Origin: Haloarcula rubripromontorii
GTDB lineage: Archaea; Halobacteriota; Halobacteria; Halobacteriales; Haloarculaceae
Length of the DNA: 64,000 nucleotides
Direction: 5' to 3'
Assembly (NCBI RefSeq): GCF_001280425.1
Contig: NZ_LIUF01000005.1
Coordinates: forward strand, 124,001-188,000
How positions within the stretch are numbered: the stretch's first letter is position 1; every line of letters begins with the position of its first letter. The notes beneath the pieces are model-generated. The model was not told the DNA's origin. It worked only from the letters and a program-made list of their open reading frames with translations, and did not search any database. Below, one piece after another: positions 33,371 to 42,469 of this stretch. The translations under genes were made by a program, and so were the position numbers.

Positions 33371-33410
33371 CCAGAGCAGTTCTGGTCTCTGAACACCGTT
33401 CTTTCTTTCG
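33370..33410 (+). terminator. Terminator of the second S-layer gene
   Basis: Same 6-bp stem ACCAGA/TCTGGT (33370-33375 and 33381-33386) and T-rich run (33399-33410) as after the first copy. It separates the S-layer gene from artA, which has its own TATA-like element at about 33487-33493. Confidence 0.6.
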
Positions 33411-33517
33411 TACGCTACGCCGGTAGCGGCAGCGCTACCGATAAGTCGGTCTGACGACACCACCGCACAGTAGCGCAACAACAAAACATATACGCCGGTT
33501 TGGCTAACGTACGAGCA

Positions 33518-34519
33518 ATGAGTGAGACAGTCCTGCAGGCAGGCGTCGACATCGCTGGACTGTCGTTTGACCCGGTCACGGTTTCGGAACCGCTGATGTG
33601 GCTCGTTCTTGCGGCGTTTCTGGGAAGCGTGGCTGTTGCCCAGTACGATACGCGACTGGCCCGCCCCGTCGGCACGGCTGGCTGGGTTTTGTTCGCGGCG
33701 TACTGGCTCGTCTTGGCCCCGCATTTCATACTGATACAGAAGAGCGTCGTCGAGGGGCTGGGAAGCGTCATCGCTGTCCCACTGTCCCTGTACACCGGCT
33801 ATTTACTCTGGAACGGCCGGGAGTCGTTGCTGGTATTGACCCGTGCCATCGGTATCATGGGGGTCATTTACGTACCCTTCCTCACCATCGGGCCGCTCCG
33901 CCAGACAATCATCGAAATTGTCACTGATCAGGTCGCCTTCCTGATGACGCTCATCGGGTACGACCCGCTGGTGGTCGATGGGCTTTCGTACAACGGCATC
34001 GATATCGCGTCGAAGCAGTACCCCTACGAAAACACGTTCTGGTTCGACAGGAACGAGCGGCCGATAACGTACACTATCATTCTGGCCTGTACAGGTATCG
34101 GCAGCATCTCCATCTTCGCTGGCGGCATACTGGCAGTCACGGCACCGTGGCGGCGGAAGCTCCGCGTGCTGGTCGGGGCTGTCGGTATCATTTATGTCTT
34201 GAATCTCATTCGAAACCTCGGGATCGCTCTGGCCTTTGGCCTCCAGAAGGCGCAGTTCTTGCCGGGAACGGTCATGACGCTGTTTGGGCTCAGTGACCCA
34301 CAGCTCGTGTCCTACTACATCGTCGACCGGATGCTGGCACAGTTCGGCTCCGTCATCGTCCTCGTCGGGCTGACGTGGGTACTGATGCGGGAGCTACCGG
34401 AACTCACGGTTATCGTCGAGGACCTCCTGTTTCTCGTGACTGGAACCGAGTACGATCTCGGAACGACGTTCGAAAATGGTCAGTCAGAGTCGGGTCCTGC
34501 AACGCCTGGTGACGACTGA
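33518..34519 (+). CDS. artA: Archaeosortase A
   Basis: Encodes 333 aa from ATG 33518; a TATA-like CATATAC about 28 bp upstream predicts a leaderless transcript, and the 6-codon upstream extension is therefore rejected. It has eight or so membrane helices. The exosortase/archaeosortase signature is present: the catalytic Cys191 in LACTGIGSIS, an Arg-rich loop WRRKLR (211-216) and the second conserved Arg232 in NLIRNLG. The enzyme cleaves PGF-CTERM proteins near their C terminus and links them to a lipid. Its main predicted substrates, the two S-layer glycoproteins, lie immediately upstream. Confidence 0.93.
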   Translation: MSETVLQAGVDIAGLSFDPVTVSEPLMWLVLAAFLGSVAVAQYDTRLARPVGTAGWVLFAAYWLVLAPHFILIQKSVVEGLGSVIAVPLSLYTGYLLWNGRESLLVLTRAIGIMGVIYVPFLTIGPLRQTIIEIVTDQVAFLMTLIGYDPLVVDGLSYNGIDIASKQYPYENTFWFDRNERPITYTIILACTGIGSISIFAGGILAVTAPWRRKLRVLVGAVGIIYVLNLIRNLGIALAFGLQKAQFLPGTVMTLFGLSDPQLVSYYIVDRMLAQFGSVIVLVGLTWVLMRELPELTVIVEDLLFLVTGTEYDLGTTFENGQSESGPATPGDD

Positions 34520-34543
34520 ATCGCGCCGCGGGACCGCCACTCG

Positions 34544-35323
34544 CTATTCTAGCGCTGCACCAGCGAGTGACTCCAGCGCATCCGCTTCAAGCGGGTGAAG
34601 TGACCCGGGAATGACAAGCAAATGTAGCGGGTCGCCGAACGTCTGTGTAGCGAGTTCGTCGAGCGTATCGGCGACCACCAGCGGCTCCGGACTGCCGGCT
34701 CTGGCCACGACAACCGCGAGCGTGTCCGGGAATGGCTCCGACAGCATGGCGGCGGCCTGACGTGCGGTCATGTACGTGTCGTCGCTGTCGTCCCAGTGGG
34801 GGTCGTCGACCTTGATATCGAGGTAGACCAGCGTATGCAGGTCCCGGTCCTGATTGGCCTCGATGGTAGCAACGACGCTATCCGGAACGCCGTCACCGCC
34901 GTGGGCGTCTTCGAAGGGGAGCGTTGTGGCCTTCCCGAAGCGGTAGTTCTGCAGGCCGGTCAGCGAACCGGCGGCAGTCTGGGCGGTCGTTCCGTGGACG
35001 ATTCGGGTCTGGATACCGCGGTCCTCGGCACGGAGTCGGAGATCAGTGTGCGTCGTCGAGACCATCGTATCCCCGGCGGTGCAGAAGACGACGTGTTCGC
35101 GCTCGGCGGCTTCGAGAATCGGCTCGGGGTCCTGCTCGATACCGGCGCGGTCACGGAGTTCGATACTCGTCTCCAGCGCATCCGCCAGCGTTTCGAGACC
35201 AGTGCCGATCAGCCGGCTCGTGTAGAACTCGGCGAACACCCGGTCGGCGTCTCGGATGGCGTCGCGGCCCGCGACCGTGACCGAGCGCTCGTCATAGAGG
35301 CCCAGTCCGACGAAAGTGAGCAT
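34544..35323 (-). CDS. dph5: Diphthine synthase
   Basis: Encodes 259 aa, the usual length. The N terminus MLTFVGLGLYDERSVTVAG and the segments AEFYTSRLIG, GLQNYRFGKATTLPF and LVYLDIKVDD are typical of Dph5/DphB, a tetrapyrrole-methylase-fold SAM methyltransferase. It methylates the modified histidine of elongation factor 2 on the way to diphthamide. It is divergent from trm5 with a 75-bp spacer between the two starts. Confidence 0.95.
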   Translation of the reverse strand: MLTFVGLGLYDERSVTVAGRDAIRDADRVFAEFYTSRLIGTGLETLADALETSIELRDRAGIEQDPEPILEAAEREHVVFCTAGDTMVSTTHTDLRLRAEDRGIQTRIVHGTTAQTAAGSLTGLQNYRFGKATTLPFEDAHGGDGVPDSVVATIEANQDRDLHTLVYLDIKVDDPHWDDSDDTYMTARQAAAMLSEPFPDTLAVVVARAGSPEPLVVADTLDELATQTFGDPLHLLVIPGSLHPLEADALESLAGAALE

Positions 35324-35398
35324 ATCCGGAGTGAGTTGCCGCCGGACATAAAGGGCGCGAAGCGTCAGGCTTACCGCCCGCGGTCGGGGAGAGGGAGT

Positions 35399-36379
35399 AT
35401 GGGCGTTCCCTGCGTTCGCGTTCCCCGCGAGGCCGGCGAAGAGACGCGCCAGCGTCTCGCCGAGGCAAACCTCGTCGACGATGGCTACGATATCACGGTC
35501 GTCGACGGCCAGCTATACGTTCCTGTCACCGACCCCACAGCGGTGCCGTCGGACCTGTCCGTCGTGGAGGCAGATCCGCCGGTCCGCGAGGGCCAGACGA
35601 TGCCGGCGGATGCCCTCGACTTCGACCCCAGTTACGAGCGCATCGGCGATGTCGCGATTGTCGACGAGGACGACGACGAGCGGGCGCGGGCGATTGCCGA
35701 CGCGATTATGAATTCGGACCTCCCCGTGCGAGCGGTGTTGAACCGCGCATCGAAGATCAAGGGCGAACAGCGGATCCGCGACTGGGACGTGCTCGCCGGC
35801 GAAGGAACAGCAGTCACTCACCGGGAGTACGGCTGCACGTTCGACCTCGACCTCGCCGAAGTGTACTTCTCGCCGCGGCTGGCGACAGAGCGCCATCGTG
35901 TTGCCAAGCAGGTCAGTGCGGGTGAGCGAGCCTTCGACATGTTTGCCGGTGTCGGTCCGTTTGTGATTCCGTTCGCCAAACGCGAGGCGACCTGTGTCGG
36001 GACCGACATCAACGAGACGGCGATCAAGTACCTGCGGGCAAACGCAGAGCAAAACGGCGTCTCCGACCGCGTGACCGGTATCTGCGGCGACGTGCGTGAG
36101 GTTGCCGGCGAGTACGAGGGGTGGGCCGACCGCGTCGTGATGAACCTGCCACACAGCGCCGGTGAGTTTCTGGAGACCGCTGTCCGGCTGGCGGCCGACG
36201 AGTGCGTCTTTCATTACTACGATATCCAGCACGAGGATGACCTGTTCGGGCCCGGCGAACGAGCGATTCGGGCGGCTGCGGAGCCGACCTACGACGTGGC
36301 GGTCGAAACGCGCCACACTGTTCGGTCGTATGCCCCGAAAGAACACAACGTCGTTCTAGACGTTCGACTGACACGTTGA
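35399..36379 (+). CDS. trm5: tRNA (guanine37-N1)-methyltransferase, Trm5 type
   Basis: Encodes 326 aa from ATG 35399 (MGVPCVRVPREAGEE). Domain order is an N-terminal D1-like segment (to about residue 70), the linker D2 with VLNRASKIKGEQRIRDW and TVTHREYGC-type sequence, and the Rossmann methyltransferase with FDMFAGVGPFVIPFAK as the SAM-binding loop and MNLPHS as the catalytic NPPY-like motif. Trm5 makes m1G37 beside the anticodon, preventing frameshifts. The open frame extends upstream to 34796 across dph5, but that part is only the antisense of dph5. Confidence 0.93.
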   Translation: MGVPCVRVPREAGEETRQRLAEANLVDDGYDITVVDGQLYVPVTDPTAVPSDLSVVEADPPVREGQTMPADALDFDPSYERIGDVAIVDEDDDERARAIADAIMNSDLPVRAVLNRASKIKGEQRIRDWDVLAGEGTAVTHREYGCTFDLDLAEVYFSPRLATERHRVAKQVSAGERAFDMFAGVGPFVIPFAKREATCVGTDINETAIKYLRANAEQNGVSDRVTGICGDVREVAGEYEGWADRVVMNLPHSAGEFLETAVRLAADECVFHYYDIQHEDDLFGPGERAIRAAAEPTYDVAVETRHTVRSYAPKEHNVVLDVRLTR

Positions 36380-36425
36380 AACGAACAGTTATGTTCATTC
36401 GTCTGATGGTGGGGAATAGTAGCAG

Positions 36426-36677
36426 ATGGAGGTGAGCGAGGGTGACGATATCGACATCCACGACATCTCGCCGACAGCGTGGCGGCTCCTCCGCGTCGCG
36501 GCGGGGTTCGGCCAGCGAGAGGTCGAAGTGGAGATCGACGACATCATGCAGGCTCACATCTCGATGCTGGAGAACAACAACCGGAGTCTCTCGGAGCAAC
36601 GGCTCGAAGTGTTGTTCGAGCTGTACCGGTCGGAGCTGACCAACAAACAGGTGCGCGTGCTGGTTTCGAACTTCTAA
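36426..36677 (+). CDS. Small HTH protein, XRE-like
   Basis: Encodes 83 aa. After an acidic lead, residues 18-70 form a helix-turn-helix of the Cro/CI type: TAWRLLRVAAGFGQREVEVE, then MQAHISMLENNNRSLSEQRL, then LFELYRSEL. Such short haloarchaeal XRE proteins are usually DNA-binding regulators. It follows trm5 by 46 bp. One base after its stop begins a 20-codon frame that leads into the transporter gene, so it may control that gene; no operator is visible. Confidence 0.8.
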   Translation: MEVSEGDDIDIHDISPTAWRLLRVAAGFGQREVEVEIDDIMQAHISMLENNNRSLSEQRLEVLFELYRSELTNKQVRVLVSNF

Positions 36678-36678
36678 C

Positions 36679-36741
36679 ATGACCGAACAGACATTCGATG
36701 GACGCCAAGGCGCGGCGGCTGACCAGCGGGGCCGGTCATGA
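36679..36741 (+). CDS. Possible 20-aa leader ORF before the DASS transporter
   Basis: ATG 36679-36681 to TGA 36739-36741, starting one base after the HTH stop and overlapping the transporter ATG as ATGA. The product (MTEQTFDGRQGAAADQRGRS) is polar. Both junctions suit translational coupling across the whole stretch, but a frame this short can arise by chance. Confidence 0.3.
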   Translation: MTEQTFDGRQGAAADQRGRS

Positions 36742-38285
36742 GCTGGTCGGGTCAAACACGACCGCGGCGAACGGCCGCGGCAATCGTCGTCGCGCTCGTC
36801 TCGACGGCGGTAATAGCCGCGGTCCCGACGCCGCCCGGACTCGACATCGCCGCCCAGTACGCACTGGCGACGATGGCCTTTGCGGCGATTCTCTGGGTGA
36901 CCGACGCGCTGCCGCTCCCGGTAACGGCGCTGCTGATACCGGTGTTACTGACGGTGTTCGGTATCTACACTGAGATGGAAGCCGCGCTCTCGGGCTTTGC
37001 CGACCCGCTCATCTACCTGTTCGTGGCCGGCTTCATGCTGGCGAAGGCGCTCCAGACGCACAACATCGACCGTCGCATCGCCCTGCACCTCATCAGCCGG
37101 ATGGGGCGCTCGCCGCGACTGCTCATTCTGGCAATCATGGTCGCGACGGCGTTTCTCTCGATGTGGGTGTCGAACACGGCGACGACGGCGATGATGACGC
37201 CCGTCGCGCTGGGTGTGCTTGCCGAGGTTGTCGGTCGAGATGTTCCCGACGGCGAGACATCGAATATGCGAGTCGCGACCTTGCTCGGCACGGCCTACGC
37301 GGCGAGCGTCGGCGGGGTTGGGACTCTCATCGGGACACCGCCAAATGTCGTCGCCGTGGCGTTTCTCGACAGGCTCATCGGTGTCGAGATATCGTTCGTG
37401 CAGTGGCTGGCCATCGGGCTTCCCATCGTCGTGTTGACCCTCCCACTGACGTGGTACGTGCTGACGTTCTGGCTCTACCCGCCGGAAGTCGAGGACGTGA
37501 GTGGAGCGAACGCACAGGCGAAAGCGTATCTTGAGGAGGAGGGCCCGCTGTCGGCGGGCGGGCGCCGCGCAGCGTATATCTTTGCGGCTACAGCGGGCCT
37601 GTGGATTCTCGGTGGGCTTGGTTTCCTGTTCGAAGGCATTCTTCCAGACCCGGTGTTCGTGACACTGTTCGGCGGCGCAGGCGAAACTGTATTCGGTCTG
37701 ACGGGCCACCGCGGCGTTCTGTATCTCGTGGTGGTCGGACTGCTCGCGATCCCGGCACTCGTCCTCTCCGGCGCCGATGACTGGGAGAATCTTGTCGATA
37801 TCGACTGGGGGACCATCATCCTGTTCGGTGGCGGCATCTCGCTGGCAGATGCACTGGCCGAAACCGAGGCGACGACGTGGTTGGCACGGACTGTCTTCGA
37901 TACTCTAGTCGGCGCACCGCTGGTCCTCGTCGTGCTCGCTGTCGTCGTCTTCACCGTCCTGGTGACGGAACTGTCCTCAAATACGGCGACGACGACGATA
38001 CTCGCTCCGATTCTCATCGGCCTCGGGAGCGTGCTCGCCGGAACACTCGGCGTCGAACCGGTGCAGGCTGCGATCACGCTGACGGTTACTGGGGCTATCG
38101 CGGCGAGCTTCGCGTTCGCACTCCCTGTCGCGACCCCGCCGAACGCCATCGTCTTCGGCAGCGGCCACCTGGAGCAACGGGATATGATACGGGCCGGTGT
38201 CGTGCTGAACGTCCTGATGACGCTCGTGTTGACAGGACTTGTCCTCGTTTCCTTCGCGGTCTTCTGGCCGCACATACTCTGGTAG
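36738..38285 (+). CDS. DASS (SLC13)-family anion/cation symporter
   Basis: Encodes 515 aa with about twelve hydrophobic segments. Characteristic features are MWVSNTATTAMMTPVALGVL in the first half and the related ELSSNTATTTILAPILIGL in the second, the twin SNTATT motifs of the two inverted repeats of DASS transporters, and a GGVGTLIGTPPNVVA loop. Members carry dicarboxylates, citrate, sulfate or other anions with sodium; the substrate cannot be read from this sequence. The start is the ATG coupled to the preceding mini-ORF. Confidence 0.9.
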   Translation: MSWSGQTRPRRTAAAIVVALVSTAVIAAVPTPPGLDIAAQYALATMAFAAILWVTDALPLPVTALLIPVLLTVFGIYTEMEAALSGFADPLIYLFVAGFMLAKALQTHNIDRRIALHLISRMGRSPRLLILAIMVATAFLSMWVSNTATTAMMTPVALGVLAEVVGRDVPDGETSNMRVATLLGTAYAASVGGVGTLIGTPPNVVAVAFLDRLIGVEISFVQWLAIGLPIVVLTLPLTWYVLTFWLYPPEVEDVSGANAQAKAYLEEEGPLSAGGRRAAYIFAATAGLWILGGLGFLFEGILPDPVFVTLFGGAGETVFGLTGHRGVLYLVVVGLLAIPALVLSGADDWENLVDIDWGTIILFGGGISLADALAETEATTWLARTVFDTLVGAPLVLVVLAVVVFTVLVTELSSNTATTTILAPILIGLGSVLAGTLGVEPVQAAITLTVTGAIAASFAFALPVATPPNAIVFGSGHLEQRDMIRAGVVLNVLMTLVLTGLVLVSFAVFWPHILW

Positions 38286-38391
38286 GCCGCTCTTCCGCGT
38301 GGCTCGCTCTGAGAGCGTTTATACCTACAGGTCTATCCCTGTCGCCGTATCCTTAACATTTAATAGGGTATGTGACAACGGAACGTACAGG

Positions 38392-38412
38392 CCGTGTATC
38401 ATTGATACACGG
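38392..38412. promoter_or_regulatory. 21-bp perfect palindrome before the branched-chain amino-acid ABC operon
   Basis: Arms CCGTGTATCA (38392-38401) and TGATACACGG (38403-38412) are exact complements around one base. It lies between a TATA-like CCTTAACATTTAAT tract (about 38351-38364) and the ATG at 38427, so a bound dimer would cover the transcript start. Likely operator of the operon; the regulator is unknown. Confidence 0.6.
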
Positions 38413-38426
38413 GTGTAAACCGACCT

Positions 38427-39737
38427 ATGACTGGAAAACACGACCGACGCACGTTTCTGAAGGTGGCAGGAAGTACAGGTGTCCTCGGGCTGACCGGCCT
38501 CGCTGGCTGTTCTGGTGACGGGGGCGGTGGAAGTAGTGACGGTGGCGATGGAGAGGGTGGCAGTGATGGTGGTTCCACCGGCGAAAGCGGCAGCGGCACG
38601 AACGTCATCACCCTCGGTGGCTCGATGAGTCTCACTGGGGACAACGCCGACCTCGGGCAGCTGTACAAGGACGCTTACGAACTGACCATCCAGCGCATCA
38701 ACGAGTCCGGCGGCGTCGAGGCCGGCGACGGCAACACGTACGAACTGGAGATGGTGCTCCGGGATGACAGCACTGACGCCTCCCAGTCGAAGTCCATCTA
38801 TCAGGAACTCATCGACCGCGAAGGGATCGACTACCTGCTCGGACCGTACTCAAGTACGGTCACCCTGCCCGCGAGCGCTGTGGCCGCACAGAACCAGAAG
38901 CCGATGGTCGAGGGCGGTGGCGCGAGCCCGGAAATTTTCGCACAGGGCAACGAGTGGATTTTCGGCCTCCTGCCGACGGCGAACAAGTACGCCAAAAGCT
39001 ACATCGACATGTGCCTTGCACAGGACTCGGCACCGGAGTCGATCGCGATTCTTGCCGAAGACGGCACGTTCAGCCAGTCGACCGCAGAGGGCGCACGGAA
39101 CAAAATCAGTGACACGGATCTAGAGCTGGTCGTCGATCAGACGTTCCCTTCGGACACGTCTGACCTCTCGACGAACCTCGGCAGAGTTCGGGACAGCGGC
39201 GCTGACATCCTCCTGCTGTGTGCCCACCAGAAGCACAACATCATCCTGGCCAACCAGATGGAGAGTCAGAACGTCAACGTCGACGCGGCGATGGGGACCG
39301 TCGGCAGTCTCAACGACTCGTTCAAGGACGAGGCCGGCTCGAACGCCGACTACATGTACGGCCCGTCCTCGTGGGCCGTCAACGCGAACTTCGACGACCC
39401 GGTGTACGGCAAGACCGGCGACTTCGTCTCGGCCATCGAGGAGAACTACGACTACACGCCGGACTACCACAGCGCGGCCGGCGAGGCGGTCATCCTCACC
39501 TACATGAACGCCTTCCAGAACGTGGACGAACTCAGTCCGACCGCTGTCCGCGACCAGATACGGCAGGCCGAGTTCTCGACGGTGTACGGGACCGTCGCCT
39601 TCGATGACAGCGGCGTCATCGACAAGAACATGCTGGTCTACCAGTGGCAGCCCGACCCGGGACTCCAGATCACGTACCCGGACACCGTGGCACAGTCGGA
39701 ACCGATCTACCCGATGCCCGACTGGAGCGAGCGCTGA
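38427..39737 (+). CDS. ABC transporter substrate-binding lipoprotein, branched-chain amino-acid type
   Basis: Encodes 436 aa. The N terminus has the twin-arginine motif HDRRTFLKVAG, a hydrophobic stretch and the lipobox LAGC, so the folded protein is exported by Tat and lipid-anchored. A long Gly/Ser linker follows. The periplasmic-binding type I domain starts at NVITLGGSMSLTGDNADLG and includes LLGPYSSTVTLPASAVA and ILCAHQKHN-like strands, as in LivJ/AmiC-type receptors. It is the first gene of a five-gene transporter operon. Ligand is probably a branched-chain amino acid or a small amide. Confidence 0.93.
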   Translation: MTGKHDRRTFLKVAGSTGVLGLTGLAGCSGDGGGGSSDGGDGEGGSDGGSTGESGSGTNVITLGGSMSLTGDNADLGQLYKDAYELTIQRINESGGVEAGDGNTYELEMVLRDDSTDASQSKSIYQELIDREGIDYLLGPYSSTVTLPASAVAAQNQKPMVEGGGASPEIFAQGNEWIFGLLPTANKYAKSYIDMCLAQDSAPESIAILAEDGTFSQSTAEGARNKISDTDLELVVDQTFPSDTSDLSTNLGRVRDSGADILLLCAHQKHNIILANQMESQNVNVDAAMGTVGSLNDSFKDEAGSNADYMYGPSSWAVNANFDDPVYGKTGDFVSAIEENYDYTPDYHSAAGEAVILTYMNAFQNVDELSPTAVRDQIRQAEFSTVYGTVAFDDSGVIDKNMLVYQWQPDPGLQITYPDTVAQSEPIYPMPDWSER

Positions 39738-39742
39738 GAGCG

Positions 39743-40630
39743 ATGGCTGCCACCCAGTTCGTCGTCAACGGCCTGCTGGTCGGTGCGCTGTTCGCAGGCG
39801 TGGCGGTCGGGTTCGCGCTCATCTGGGGCGTCGTCGACATCATCAATCTCGCTCACGGCGAAATGGTGATGCTCGGTGGCTACACCTCTTACTGGGTGCT
39901 GACGCTAATTACCGGGAACGCAGAGGGGTCGCCGCTCCTGTTTCTGGCGACCATCCCGGTCGCCATCGCCGTACTGTTCGGTATCGGCTACGCGCTCCAG
40001 CGAACGCTGGTTTCGCGGGTCATCGGAACAGACATCTTCCTGACACTACTGGTGACCTTCGGCGCGAGCATCGCCATCCAGCAACTGGCGATACAGGCGT
40101 GGTCGGCGAACCCACGGTCGATTCAGGTGAGCTTTGCGGACCCATCGATGACCCTCGCTGGCATTGTCGTCCCGAAGATGAAGCTTGTCGCTTTCGCCGG
40201 CGCGCTCGTCCTCACCGCGCTCATGTACGTGTTCCTCCAGAAAACACGGACCGGACGAGCGATACGGGCCGTTTCACAGAACCCCGAGGCCGCGGCGCTG
40301 GTCGGCATCGATGTCGAACACACCCGCGCGGTGACCTTCGGCGTCTCCTCGGCTATCGCCGGCGGTATCGGCACGTTCATCGCCGTCATACTGAACATCC
40401 AGCCGCAGATGGGGCTCATCTACACGCTCAAGAGCTTCATCATCGTGGTCTTTGGCGGCGTCGGGAGCATCCCCGGCGCGCTCATCGGCGGCCTGTTGCT
40501 CGGCTCGGTCGAGGAACTGGTCGCCGGCTTCGCTTCCTCGCAGTGGACGCTCGCAGTGAGCTTCTCGCTGCTTATCGTCCTGCTCATTCTCAAACCGAAG
40601 GGCCTGTTCGGCCAGGAGGCTGAACAATGA
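39743..40630 (+). CDS. livH: ABC permease LivH
   Basis: Encodes 295 aa from ATG 39743, which lies 5 bp after the receptor stop; the upstream extension inside that gene is rejected. Eight or so membrane helices and the segments WGVVDIINLAHGEMVMLGGY (first part) and FGGVGSIPGALIGGLLLGSVE are the LivH signature. It pairs with LivM as the membrane pore. The stop overlaps the next ATG (ATGA). Confidence 0.93.
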   Translation: MAATQFVVNGLLVGALFAGVAVGFALIWGVVDIINLAHGEMVMLGGYTSYWVLTLITGNAEGSPLLFLATIPVAIAVLFGIGYALQRTLVSRVIGTDIFLTLLVTFGASIAIQQLAIQAWSANPRSIQVSFADPSMTLAGIVVPKMKLVAFAGALVLTALMYVFLQKTRTGRAIRAVSQNPEAAALVGIDVEHTRAVTFGVSSAIAGGIGTFIAVILNIQPQMGLIYTLKSFIIVVFGGVGSIPGALIGGLLLGSVEELVAGFASSQWTLAVSFSLLIVLLILKPKGLFGQEAEQ

Positions 40631-41691
40631 GCACGACTGACGAGGAGTCTGGCGGCGTCCTCCGGTCGATTCTTCCGCCGGAGCAAGTCGACCGGTTCCT
40701 CGGGACCTGTGACGATTACGGCTGGCCGCTTCTCGGGCTCGGGGCACTGGTCGCAGCCTCGTTCCCTCTCCTCGGACTCGAAGGCGGGTACTACATGACG
40801 GTACTCACCGAGATGTTCCTGTTTGCCATCCTAGCGCTATCCTGGGACATCGTCGGCGGACAGACCGGCTATCCGAGTTTCGGGAACATGGCCTTCTTCG
40901 GAATCGGCGCGTACGCGACGGCCATCCTGACGAAGGACTTCGCCGTTGCGTTTCCGGTCGCGTTCCTGCTGGCCGGTCTGCTTGCCGTCACCTTCGCAGC
41001 CGTTATCGGAATCGTCGTGTTGCGGCTCCGTGGCCACTACTTCGCCATCGCGACGCTGGGCGTTCTGCTGGTCGCGCAGCAGGTCTCCCGCATCCTCGAG
41101 ATCACCGGTGGCGCCAGCGGCAAGATACTGCTGGAGACGCCCTCAGCCGAGACCTTCTACTACCTGTTCCTCGGCGTTCTCGTCTTCGAGATGGCGCTGG
41201 TCTATTACCTCTCGGGGACGCGCTTTGGCTTCGTCCTGAACGCCATCCGCGACGACGAGGAGAAGGCCACGGCGATGGGGTTCAACACTACCTACTACAA
41301 GACGGCCGCGTGGATGCTGGCCGGCCTGTTTACCGGCTTTGCCGGCGCGGCCTACAGCCTGTTCAACACGTTCATCGACCCCCAGACGGCATACAACGGC
41401 GCGTGGAACGTTGAACTCATCGCGATGGCGTTGCTTGGCGGGTCCGGCACCGTCGCTGGCCCCGTCATCGGCGCGTTCGGGCTCCACACAATCATCGAAC
41501 TCGTGGAGACGTACGCAGTCGGGTGGCAGCTCGTCTTGCTCGGTGGGGCCGTCATCATCACTGTTATCGGCTTCCCGAAGGGGGTCGTCGGAACGCTTAG
41601 CGAATACGCGAGCCAGATGGACTACTACAAGCACGGCGGCATGGCCGCCACAGACACTGACGACGGATCGGAGGTGAGCGCCGATGAGTAA
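40627..41691 (+). CDS. livM: ABC permease LivM
   Basis: Encodes 354 aa. After a 35-residue polar N terminus come about ten hydrophobic helices. Family landmarks include GGQTGYPSFGNMAFFGIGAYA, LRLRGHYFAIATLG, the EAA-like loop AIRDDEEKATAMGFN and ALLGGSGTVAGPVIGAF. It forms the heterodimeric pore with LivH. It overlaps LivH by 4 bp and LivG by 8 bp, which indicates one polycistronic message. An acidic 30-residue tail is a halophilic extension. Confidence 0.93.
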   Translation: MSTTDEESGGVLRSILPPEQVDRFLGTCDDYGWPLLGLGALVAASFPLLGLEGGYYMTVLTEMFLFAILALSWDIVGGQTGYPSFGNMAFFGIGAYATAILTKDFAVAFPVAFLLAGLLAVTFAAVIGIVVLRLRGHYFAIATLGVLLVAQQVSRILEITGGASGKILLETPSAETFYYLFLGVLVFEMALVYYLSGTRFGFVLNAIRDDEEKATAMGFNTTYYKTAAWMLAGLFTGFAGAAYSLFNTFIDPQTAYNGAWNVELIAMALLGGSGTVAGPVIGAFGLHTIIELVETYAVGWQLVLLGGAVIITVIGFPKGVVGTLSEYASQMDYYKHGGMAATDTDDGSEVSADE

Positions 41692-42469
41692 GGCAGCAAG
41701 CGGCCCGGAGACCGACGTGGACAGCGACCGTGCGGTGTTGCGGACAGACGGCGTCACGAAGCGCTTCGGCGGGCTGACCGCCGTCGACGACGTGGACATC
41801 GCGATCCACAGCGGCGAAATCGTCGGCCTCATCGGACCGAACGGGGCCGGCAAGTCCACGCTGTTCAACTGCATCACTGGGACGCTGACGCCCGACGAGG
41901 GCCGGGTCTACCTGCAGGGCGAGGACGTGACGGACTGGCCCGAGCACAAGATTGCGCGGGCCGGCCTGGGGCGGATGTTCCAGGAAACCCGCATCTTTGG
42001 GGACATGACCGTCCGGGAGAACCTGCTGCTTGCGGCACAGGAGGGCGGCGCTGACGTCTCCAGCCTCATGCGTCGCCCCGACAGTTCGCTGCTCGCTCGA
42101 ACAGATGAACTGCTAGACTACGTAGACCTCGGTGGACTCGCGGAGACCCGCGCCGGGCGGATGAGTTTCGGCCAGCAGAAGCTACTCGAGTTCGCGATGG
42201 AACTGATGTCGGAACCGGAGATTCTGCTGATGGACGAACCCGCCGGCGGCATCAACCCCTCGATGCTGGGGAACCTCATCGACTACATCCGCAGTGCCAA
42301 CGAGGAACAGGAGTCGACCATCTTCCTCATCGAACACAACATGGACTTCGTCATGGACATCGCCGACCGCATCTACGTCCTGGCCCACGGCGAACGTATC
42401 GCCGAGGGGACGCCCCAAGAGATACAGAACGACCAGCGCGTGCTCGACGCGTACCTCGGGAGGGAGTGA
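41684..42469 (+). CDS. livG: ABC ATP-binding protein LivG
   Basis: Encodes 261 aa. Walker A is GPNGAGKST, the signature loop is MSFGQQKLLEFA (a LivG-type variant of LSGGQ) and Walker B is ILLMDEPAGG; His in FLIEHNMDFVM is the switch residue. It works with LivF to power import of the substrate delivered by the lipoprotein upstream. Coupled by overlaps to LivM and LivF. Confidence 0.93.
   Translation: MSKAASGPETDVDSDRAVLRTDGVTKRFGGLTAVDDVDIAIHSGEIVGLIGPNGAGKSTLFNCITGTLTPDEGRVYLQGEDVTDWPEHKIARAGLGRMFQETRIFGDMTVRENLLLAAQEGGADVSSLMRRPDSSLLARTDELLDYVDLGGLAETRAGRMSFGQQKLLEFAMELMSEPEILLMDEPAGGINPSMLGNLIDYIRSANEEQESTIFLIEHNMDFVMDIADRIYVLAHGERIAEGTPQEIQNDQRVLDAYLGRE

Noticed and set aside
31292-33724. 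810-codon minus-strand frame opposite the second S-layer gene
   Set aside because: It mirrors the GC-biased codons of the S-layer gene; there is no promoter, no recognisable domain, and the protein looks like reversed Asp/Val-rich sequence. The sense gene explains the openness.
34796-35398. Extra N-terminal domain of Trm5
   Set aside because: The 201 upstream codons are exactly antisense to dph5 and carry no Trm5 feature.
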